The position numbers and the translations under genes were made by a program. Shown in pieces: positions 57,074 to 64,000 of a DNA stretch of 64,000 bases (the stretch's first letter is position 1; each line of letters begins with the position of its first letter). The notes beneath the pieces are model-generated. The model was not told where the DNA came from, did no database searches, and worked only from the letters and a program-made list of their open reading frames with translations. The stretch comes from Dactylonectria macrodidyma (lineage: Eukaryota; Ascomycota; Sordariomycetes; Hypocreales; Nectriaceae), in NCBI GenBank assembly GCA_020744425.1, contig JAGMUV010000009.1:992001-1056000 (forward strand), in the 5' to 3' direction.

Positions 57074-58051
57074 TCACGCGCTCAATGTCTCAAAGAAAGC
57101 TTGTACAGCCTCAATCAGCTTCCCGTCTGGCTCCAGCCCCAGCGCATGCGCCCTGCTAACGTCGAACCTCGGCGGCCAGCTCTTGACGATCCTCTCCGTC
57201 GAGGGGTCAATCTCCTCCTTGACAAACCCGACAGCCTCCTTACCGCCGACCTGCTCCACAGCGTCAAGGATCTCCTGGATCGTCACCGTAATGCCCGGCA
57301 GGTTGACGATGCGCGAGTCGCCAAATTTATCTGCCGGCACGTCCTTGAGCTTGACCAGGTTTTTAACCACCGTCGCCGGGCTACAGATCCACACAGAAAA
57401 GTCGCGGCTCACTGGGAGCGCGTTGGGGATGCCCCGGAGCGACTCCCGCACGATGCCGGACACGAAGCTCGACGCCGCCGCCGATGGAGCTCCGGGCCGG
57501 ACCACGACCGTCGGCAGCCGCGCGATCCGGCCGTCCAGCAAACCCCGGCGCGAGAAGTCGTTGAGCAACAGCTCGATGATGAGCTTCTCGGCGCCGTAAG
57601 AAGACAGCGGCAGCGGCACCGTGCCGGTCTCAGAGACGTCTCCGTCCGAAGGCCCGTACACGGCGCACGAGCTCGCAAACACGACCTTGGTCCCCGGGTG
57701 GTTCTTGCGGAGGAAGTCCAACACGCTCCGGATCGAGTCCACATTCACCGCCAGCCCGAGCTCTAGGTTGGCCTCAGATCCGCCCGACATGAGCCCGTGG
57801 AGGATGTACACGGCGTCGAACCGGCGACTACCAAAGACTTCGGCGACCGTCGCCGGCGAGGTCAAGTCAGCCGCCAGAGACGTGATGCGAACGCTCGCGT
57901 GCGCTGCATTCGACGGGACTGGAGGTTCCGTCACATCGGTGAGAGTAAGGTGGAGAGACGGTGAAGACGCTATGAGCGGTGCAACGATGGCTTGGCCAAC
58001 GAAGCCAGCCGCTCCCGTGACGAGGATGTGCTTGTCGCTGTTGTCTGCCAT
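57074..58051 (-). CDS. DenD-like NAD-dependent epimerase/dehydratase (D-erythronate dehydrogenase type)
   Basis: Intronless minus-strand ORF of 325 aa. The Rossmann loop HILVTGAAGFVGQAIV (GxxGxxG), LAADLTSP, AVYILHGLMSGGSEANLELGLAVNVD, the SDR catalytic region VFASSCAVYG, and YGAEKLIIELLL (YxxxK) define an extended SDR. MSGGSEANLE and VVVRPGAPSAAASSFVSGIVRE resemble DenD, the D-erythronate/4-carbon sugar-acid dehydrogenase family. Oxidation of a sugar acid with NAD in the cytosol is likely. Four GC-rich SYGGRG-type sites upstream suggest carbon catabolite control. No odd features. Confidence 0.87.
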   Translation of the reverse strand: MADNSDKHILVTGAAGFVGQAIVAPLIASSPSLHLTLTDVTEPPVPSNAAHASVRITSLAADLTSPATVAEVFGSRRFDAVYILHGLMSGGSEANLELGLAVNVDSIRSVLDFLRKNHPGTKVVFASSCAVYGPSDGDVSETGTVPLPLSSYGAEKLIIELLLNDFSRRGLLDGRIARLPTVVVRPGAPSAAASSFVSGIVRESLRGIPNALPVSRDFSVWICSPATVVKNLVKLKDVPADKFGDSRIVNLPGITVTIQEILDAVEQVGGKEAVGFVKEEIDPSTERIVKSWPPRFDVSRAHALGLEPDGKLIEAVQAFFETLSA

Positions 58052-58903
58052 GATGCAACCAACGTTGGGGGTTCCGAGATCGGTTCAGGTTCAAAGACGG
58101 ATTACTATGACGTCGAATTTGATCTTATCCAAATGATAAGATTATCTCGCGATTATCGAATGTACCGTATCCACCGACTCGGTCGAGACAAGTTGGATAT
58201 CCACTCAGTGTTGTGAGGCTTAATTAGTATGTCATGATGATGGATCATGGGAAGGTTCCCCGCAGCTGTTCTCCTGCGGGGGCTTACCGCCGGGGAGAAG
58301 TCCGATGCTCACACAATCGCCTCCATGTGGATTCCCTCAACTCGCTCCAGGAACCCGGAACTAGGACATGAGATCCATTGGACCTTGGTTGAGAATCCTG
58401 GGACCTAATTGTTGAAAATTGGAGTTATGGTGTCTTGGGAATCCCTGCGGGGAACGACTCCAAGTTCCACCTCGAGCGAGTTTGGCCGAAAGCTCGGGTC
58501 CTGTAGGAATGGATTACATGGAGCGAGACGCCGGGCAACATGTCCGATGAACATGTCCGGGGTAACTTTTAGTCTCATCCGTGCTGATACATCCATGAGT
58601 TGACGTCAGACAATCTGCTGATGTGTGTCCACGGTGACCACATGTGAGCTCCGGCCAAGATAGGCGGATGAGCCAGACGGCTTTCCCTCCGCAAACAGCA
58701 AGTAAAAGTGTCAAATGTCCATTTTGTGCGCCTGTGAACTTGATATCCTGAAAAAATCATGTCACGCCCAGTCAAGCCCAATACCAGACTCCATCACGCA
58801 CATTCCCTATTTTCCAGGAACCCCAATGCCCCGACATTTACAAACAACAACCTCGACGAAGATATCCAAACGCATGCGAGCGCTCGATCCGCACATCCTT
58901 TCA
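58052..58903. promoter_or_regulatory. Promoter of DenD-like gene with CreA-type sites
   Basis: 852 bp without a gene. SYGGRG-type motifs occur at 58257-58262 (CCCCGC, minus), 58276-58281 (GCGGGG), 58290-58295 (CCGGGG) and 58448-58453 (GCGGGG). That is the consensus of the carbon repressor CreA/Mig1. Confidence 0.4.
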
Positions 58904-61310
58904 TCACCTCATTCCATATTCTGCTTCTGGGTAGCTAGGAATGGCTTGTCCTGACGCATCGATTGCAAACATGCCAGGATCGAATCGAAACACGGGTGAG
59001 AGTCCAAAGCTCATATCGTAGTCAAAGAAGAGATCGCCGTCCATATCAGTCAATGGGCGATCATTTGGGAGAAGTTGACCAGAGAAGTCCACTATTTCAG
59101 GCACTCCCGGGCCAGCCACTGCTGTATTAGGGGGGACAGGGACTTGGCTCGGCAAGGCCAAGGTCAACGTCGCCGTCATCCTCTCCAGTCCACTAGCCAT
59201 GAGATTCGCCAGATGCCACTTGCCCGTGGACAGAGATCGAAACTGTCGCACAAGACTGGTCGTCAAATCATGCACACGCTGCCGCTCAATCAGGTCACCG
59301 CCATACTTGATGGCGACTTTGATGAGGAACATGCAGGCAAAGGCTGTCATGGAGAGCATGTAGGACGGCATACCAACAATACCAACAGCAACGTCAGGAT
59401 CCGTAATGATGAGGTCGATGATGGCCGTCGCCGCACCCACGGCTTTTCCTGCGCAGTCAAGGAAATAGTGCGGAATAGGGTCATCTCCAGACAATCCACG
59501 GAAGATATGTGAGTAGAGATGAATCTGTGCGAAGTTGTAGTGCAGGATGGTTCCCTTGCGCGGGAAAGATCCGATTTGCGGCCATTGTTCTATCTCCAGT
59601 TATTTCATGCTCAGAAGGACATTTCATTCAAAGTAAGCTCACCTGGTAACTCTTTGAGCCAGCGATCATACCATTGATCCAACTGTCGCCGGAATTGCAG
59701 AATATGGTTTAGGTATACGCGAGGAATTGTTTCCCCCTTGTCTGTACCGAACAAATCTCGGATATTTCGTAGGATGCTGACCAGCGCCACTTGGCCAGTC
59801 AAGCGCTTGTCCTCCTCGGTCGCGACTGGAGACTCAAGAAACTTTTCCCACCCCTGAATAGACGAGTCCTCCTGCACGATTGAAGGGCGACCGTAGAGAG
59901 TTGCTAGGTGCTGATCGCAGATATAGAGAATGTACCAGAGACGCGCGCAGTCAGCAGCGTCCTGGTTTTGCCCCTTGATGGCCTGGCTATAACTGTTATG
60001 TAGATTGCATTCAGCAGCTCGCCGAATGGCGTATCCTGATAGCATCCAGGAAAGGTCGCTAAGCCAGTATGATGCTACACACATAGCTCTGAGGTAGTCG
60101 CGATCAATTCTTCTGTCGAACATGGACTTTTCCATCAAGCGGCGGAACTCAGCGCTGCAGACTCCATAGACACCATCAGCCTTGGGGTCGTGAAGCGCGG
60201 CTACCGTGAGGGTTGCAGCAGACAAAATAGGGCTTTTTCGTCGAAGTTCGTCCAGAGTCATGTACCGGCATCCAATGCCATACATGTAACGGTCGAGCCG
60301 ATCTCGGTATAGGGCGAATAAGCTCTCGGCATCGGCCAACGGCAACGAGCCGCGGGCGATGAAATCGTCAATGGCCCGGCCTCGCTGAGATTCTGGGTTT
60401 TCGGGCGATCGTAGGGCACTAAGCTTCGTAAGAGTGTAGAGGGAGTGGATGGGAACATATGGCAGCCCTTCATCCTCGGGTGTGGCTTTAGGTGAGTTGT
60501 CGCAGGATGGTCCTAGGGCATCGTGTTCATGTTGAGATGGGGGTAAAAGACTGGCGCTATTCGTGGGATTTTCGTCTTTTGGAGGCGTTCCCTCTGACTC
60601 TCGACCTCCGGAGCTTTGTAATGGCGGAAGTTCTGGAAGGCCAACCTTACTCATGACCTGCCTGAGGGCACTGTGCATCTGTTCCAAGTCCTGTACTACG
60701 GATTCAGAGAACCTAGTGGTGGTGTCAATAATAAATTCGTAATTTTCCCAACTCATCCGAGAGCCAGGATTGTGGGTGCTTACTGTGACTTCTCGTCAAT
60801 GATGGTCTGTAAGCTCTTGCTCAAGACACATCCCAGGTTTCTCTCAGAACACCTTCGGCATGGCGGTCCAGTCTCATCCATCAAACATTTAATCTACATA
60901 TGCGATTAGTCGAGGCTTCATGCGTAGGCTCCGGTTCATTTCATCCCACCTTGTGCTTACGACAAGCAGCGCAGGCTTTGATCTTGCGTGAGATCTGAGG
61001 CAGGGGCATGTCATTGGGCAACACGCCGCTGATACTCTGTCGATTGGGATTTTGGCGATTCTTGTTGGACTGCTAGTCAGGTGTCAGTGTCGGTGCCAAA
61101 GAATTTGAGGGTCGCTGTGAGACCAGGAAGAGGGTTTTTAATGTTAGATGATGAGACAGTACATACAGATGAGCCGCAAGTAAGAGTCGCATCAACGGAA
61201 GTTGTCGCAATTGCCGTTGCATCCTGATCAGCAGTCGCTGTACCTCCACCTGGGCCGCTACCCCCTCCTCCAGCTCCTCCATTGGATTCAGTCCAAGATC
61301 GCTTCGCCAT
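58904..61310 (-). CDS. Zn2Cys6 transcription factor with Fungal_trans-like middle region
   Basis: Five exons on the minus strand: 61310-61167, 61072-60950, 60893-60784, 60712-59643 and 59589-58904, giving 710 aa. After a Gly/Thr-rich N-terminus, ISRKIKACAACRKHK (exon 2) joins IKCLMDETGPPCRRCSERNLGC (exon 3), completing the six cysteines across an intron. A short coiled region (SESVVQDLEQMHSALRQVM) could mediate dimerisation. The middle domain includes LYRDRLDRYMYGIGCRYMTLDELRRKSPIL, AFLE-like helices, and CARLWYILYICDQHLATLYGRPS. The intron 60783-60713 was placed at the CCACTAG acceptor; a shorter 36-nt alternative would add extra residues. It is a probable nuclear regulator with unknown targets. 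Intron positions and length are ordinary for the class. Confidence 0.87.
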
Positions 61311-62490
61311 GGTGATTTCTGTCCAAGTGTGGTGTTTTAGGAGGTTCAGTGGTGAATCGGCCCTCGCTCGACTGGTTCAAGGGAAAGTGATTCGACTTGT
61401 GGCGCGACAGGACAATTGAGATAGGAGAGCTGTCAGTCAGCCAAGGGTTGGGTTAGTGAGCGGTCAGTTCAACAGTCAATATGCCTCTCCATCGTTGTGT
61501 TTCCCTACGTGCCCTGATTTTCACAATGGAGGCAAAGCTCTTGGTCGAGATGAATGATCGCGAAGCGCAGCGGCCTGAGGCACAAAGTTGTCCACGCGGG
61601 ATGGGATGTGTGAAAATGGGGAAGGAAATGGGGGGAAGGAAGGATGGGGATTGCCTGAAGAGGGAAACTTCCCCCGAAGGCGGCGGAACACTTGCCCCTC
61701 TACGCGAATCATGAGCGGCGTATTTGTCGCTAGCGGGGAGGCAACGTGACTCAGCACGGGCTCTTCATTGCTGGATCGGCCAATCCCCGCAAACGCCAAC
61801 GGGTCGACCTTCTGTAGCGACGGGGAGAATTGCTCTGACCAGACATTGGAGGCCAAAAACTGCGGGGAAGCCCTGCCAAATTCATCTTGATTCATGGTGA
61901 CTAGAGAGAAATGAGGATCGGGCCAGGGGACCCAATGAGTTGCAGGCGAAAGAAATCGCATGGGTATTCTAAAGCCAGGCATTTCAAGTGCACTATTGGT
62001 TGTAGATTATGAGTGGGTATAACCACGTCGGTGTTGACGTTTTAAGGGCTTCGGGGTTTCGGTAGAAGATACTGCATATGGGGGGGGGGGGGGGGGTAAG
62101 GTAGGCTAGGGAGAAGGTACCTATATGAAGATGTGTACCCGTTGGCATTGTGGAGGCAAGCAGACATGTCAACCAGAGAGCGTCTCTTCCAGTCTCTAAC
62201 ATCGTGTACAGCGTTCTAATTAGTCTTGCAGCTCACCCTGAAGCCAGTATCTCGCAGGGCGTGATGTCGCACAACTGAGTGCCTAAACAGCCGTTTCGCT
62301 GATCTATATGAAGCCGAGATCCAAGACAAGTATCGCATGTGGGTTGAATAGTGGGCGGCCTCCAGCTAGAGCATCACCATGTCCGTTGCATATGTGGGTT
62401 GTCCTGAGACTGCCTGTATCCTAATTAACACACCACATCACCTAACATCTGCCCTGTGGCACTTGAGTCCAAACTTCAAGGAAACGTAGC
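61311..62490. other. Intergenic region with poly-G tract
   Basis: 1.2 kb between the regulator's start and the NLR-like gene's 3' end. A 153-codon minus-strand ORF (61521-61982) has Pro/Ser-biased composition and no family features, so it is not called. A G17 homopolymer lies at 62080-62096. Confidence 0.45.
62080..62096 (+). repeat. G17 homopolymer
   Basis: Seventeen consecutive G residues; length may vary or be a sequencing artefact. G-quadruplex formation is possible. Confidence 0.8.
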
Positions 62491-64000
62491 CTATGCCCTT
62501 GAGCCTAGCGAGAGCAAAAAGGTCCGAATCTTGTTGACGGCTGTATTTTTGTTGGTGGGTGTAGTCTTGTGGGCAGGTGTAGTATTGTTGGCGGATGCAG
62601 TCTTGTCGACAGGCCTAGTCTCGTCGGCGGGTCTAGTCTTGTTGGTGGGCGCAGTTCTTCTCCCCACCAGGCCTTGAATATCTCGAAGCTGTGCCTCGAA
62701 CGCCATCCTCATGGACGACTGCGCGCAGGTCGAACAATACAACAAACACCTGTCTACCCAGGATTTGACTACTTCCAGGCTAGCCAGTTCGAAGTTCGTC
62801 GCCTCCAGGTACACTGCTGTGATGTTCGCAAAGACTTGCAACTGCTCTAGACGGAAAACCCGAGGCTCTCCGAGCATCTGTGTCCACTGCTCCCACGGAG
62901 TCGTGGACACATTCAGGAGCAGGAACTGCTCGTTCGGAGAGCACCCCAGCGACAAGAGCCACTGAACCGTATAGTGCGGCGATATGACGGGAGGGAATGG
63001 GGGTGAGATGACGGAATGCTCGTCATATGGATCTGACAGAATGAAGCGCGAGATGAGAGGCACCGTGGCATGGTAGACCAGAGGATAACCGCCCTCAGCA
63101 ACCAGCTCCACAGAGCTTTTCTGGCGAAGCTCTTCAATGACCTCGATCATGCCAGACTCGGCCCCGAGGCGGAGAAGGATCTGCGCTGGGGGGAGTGAGG
63201 CCCACGAGCCCACCTCTTCGCTGTGTCCAAAGGCGTGCAGGACATACTTCAGAGCCATGGCCACTGGCAGGATCTGGCCAGGCGGTCTCCAGCTGGCCAG
63301 GGTAGCCTGCGTCCAAATATTTCGGATATGCTCCGTGGACTGCCTCAGGGTTTTCTCCGAGTTCTGGTGGACGCAAAAGAGCGCCAGGTGCAGAGAAAGG
63401 CACGCCACGGCGGCGTGGGGGTCGAAAGCCTCATCGTCGTCAAGTCGGAGGCAGTCTATCTCCCAAGTTTCATCCCTGTCGAGAAAGTCGAACACGCTCC
63501 GGTGCATGAACACCACAACGGAATCAACGTTGTACCCCTCATGGCAGGTGTGCAAGCCTCCAAATGAGATTTGGCCGCAAAAGCAGAATCTCTCTGGGAG
63601 CCTGTGTGACCGGTGCACCTCCAGGAGTCCACCGCATCGGCTCCGTAGCCTTCCTTCGAGGCGCTCGCAGTTCAGCTCCATCTCCCTCTGCGTGGGACTG
63701 TTCTTCAACACGTCGGGCATCTTGCCTGTATCGAAGTCGTGCCCGTCTAGCTGAGCAAGCCCAATAGTCGGGATCCCCAGGCCGTTTCCAGCTGTGTATA
63801 TCTCGCAGATCTTTAATATCCTGGCTGCCTGTACCTGGTATCGCTGGTCAACCCGCATGAGCATATCTCGGAACAGGTCCTCCAGCTTTGGTGGCAGCTC
63901 ATCGATTCGCTTCCGCAGCTCCGATGGCGAGTCGTAAGCAATCAGTCCGTCAAGGAGGGAGCGGCACGCCAGAACAACCCAGAGAAACACCCCAGACGCC
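62491..64000 (-). CDS. NACHT/NLR-like protein, C-terminal part (runs off window)
   Basis: The minus-strand frame is open from the window edge to TGA/TAG at 62491; the 5' part (NACHT ATPase and effector domain) lies beyond 64000. The visible part starts ASGVFLWVVLACRSLLDGL, the segment that follows the NTPase domain in fungal NACHT proteins, then LRKRIDELPPKLEDLFRDMLMRV (the winged-helix/DUF7791-type region), MHRSVFDFLDRDETW and long helical stretches. These STAND proteins act in heterokaryon incompatibility or immune-like programmed cell death in fungi. No ankyrin, WD or TPR repeats are seen; instead the protein ends with seven tandem hexapeptides. About 500 residues are visible. No stop interrupts the frame. 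Confidence 0.8.
   Translation of the reverse strand, partial: ASGVFLWVVLACRSLLDGLIAYDSPSELRKRIDELPPKLEDLFRDMLMRVDQRYQVQAARILKICEIYTAGNGLGIPTIGLAQLDGHDFDTGKMPDVLKNSPTQREMELNCERLEGRLRSRCGGLLEVHRSHRLPERFCFCGQISFGGLHTCHEGYNVDSVVVFMHRSVFDFLDRDETWEIDCLRLDDDEAFDPHAAVACLSLHLALFCVHQNSEKTLRQSTEHIRNIWTQATLASWRPPGQILPVAMALKYVLHAFGHSEEVGSWASLPPAQILLRLGAESGMIEVIEELRQKSSVELVAEGGYPLVYHATVPLISRFILSDPYDEHSVISPPFPPVISPHYTVQWLLSLGCSPNEQFLLLNVSTTPWEQWTQMLGEPRVFRLEQLQVFANITAVYLEATNFELASLEVVKSWVDRCLLYCSTCAQSSMRMAFEAQLRDIQGLVGRRTAPTNKTRPADETRPVDKTASANNTTPAHKTTPTNKNTAVNKIRTFLLSLGSRA
62530..62655 (-). repeat. Seven 18-bp tandem units encoding hexapeptides
   Basis: Within the NLR-like gene's 3' end, seven 6-residue units read TAPTNK, TRPADE, TRPVDK, TASANN, TTPAHK, TTPTNK and NTAVNK. 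Copies are diverged at DNA level but keep the period. They form a hydrophilic C-terminal tail. Confidence 0.75.

Noticed and set aside
61521..61982. 153-aa minus-strand ORF upstream of the 710-aa regulator
   Set aside because: Pro/Ser-biased, no motif, no splice-linked neighbour; probably leader or promoter sequence.

Overview
The window is nuclear DNA of a filamentous ascomycete, probably a sordariomycete-like Pezizomycotina. The evidence is many short (about 45-90 nt) GT-AG introns with fungal branch points, CT-rich leaders with CAAAATG-type starts, three Zn2Cys6 regulators, a reducing polyketide synthase, a type-B carboxylesterase and a NACHT/NLR-like gene, next to conserved eukaryotic housekeeping genes. 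No bacterial, phage, CRISPR, tRNA or rRNA signal was found. Exon structures were built by hand from splice sites and reading-frame continuity; every multi-exon model closes in frame, apart from the two in-frame stops described below.

Layout. 0-4.7 kb: the 3' end of an integral membrane protein, a DHA1-type MFS transporter and an AflR-like Zn2Cys6 regulator. 5.0-7.4 kb: two housekeeping genes, an L1-domain ribosome-biogenesis protein and palmitoyl-protein thioesterase. 8.1-28.4 kb: a secondary-metabolism block. It holds an NmrA-like protein divergent from a Zn2Cys6/Fungal_trans regulator, a tiny secreted-peptide ORF, a 2526-residue highly reducing PKS (KS-AT-DH-cMT-ER-KR-ACP, no release domain) divergent from a BAHD-type acyltransferase, and an APC amino-acid permease divergent from a UDP-glycosyltransferase. 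Just outside lies a roughly 250 bp MITE-like element (28.64-28.89 kb). 29.5-38.4 kb: conserved genes, namely a CTD-kinase cyclin, a PTEN-like phosphatase, a TMEM33/Pom33-type membrane protein and a Git3-like GPCR. 38.4-43.7 kb: a 3.5 kb gene-poor stretch and a second MFS transporter. 45.1-48.2 kb: adenylosuccinate lyase split into 21 exons. 50.7-64 kb: a secreted carboxylesterase, an unrecognised protein, an ELO-like membrane protein, an FMN-dependent 2-hydroxyacid dehydrogenase convergent with a DenD-like SDR, a 710-aa Zn2Cys6 regulator, and the C-terminal part of a NACHT/NLR-like protein running off the right edge.

How the genes may work together (inference). The PKS would build a reduced, C-methylated chain that cannot leave by itself. 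The divergent acyltransferase is the obvious candidate for release or esterification, the glycosyltransferase for sugar decoration, and the Zn2Cys6 and NmrA-like proteins for control. The PKS/acyltransferase promoter carries TTTCCGAA-type motifs at about 13-bp spacing. Both the block's own Zn2Cys6 regulator and the acyltransferase are interrupted by one in-frame stop (TAA and TAG), although the PKS frame is fully open. The cluster may therefore be recently silenced, or may use unusual splicing at exactly these points. This, the intron-shattered ADE13 gene and the MITE are the most interesting observations.
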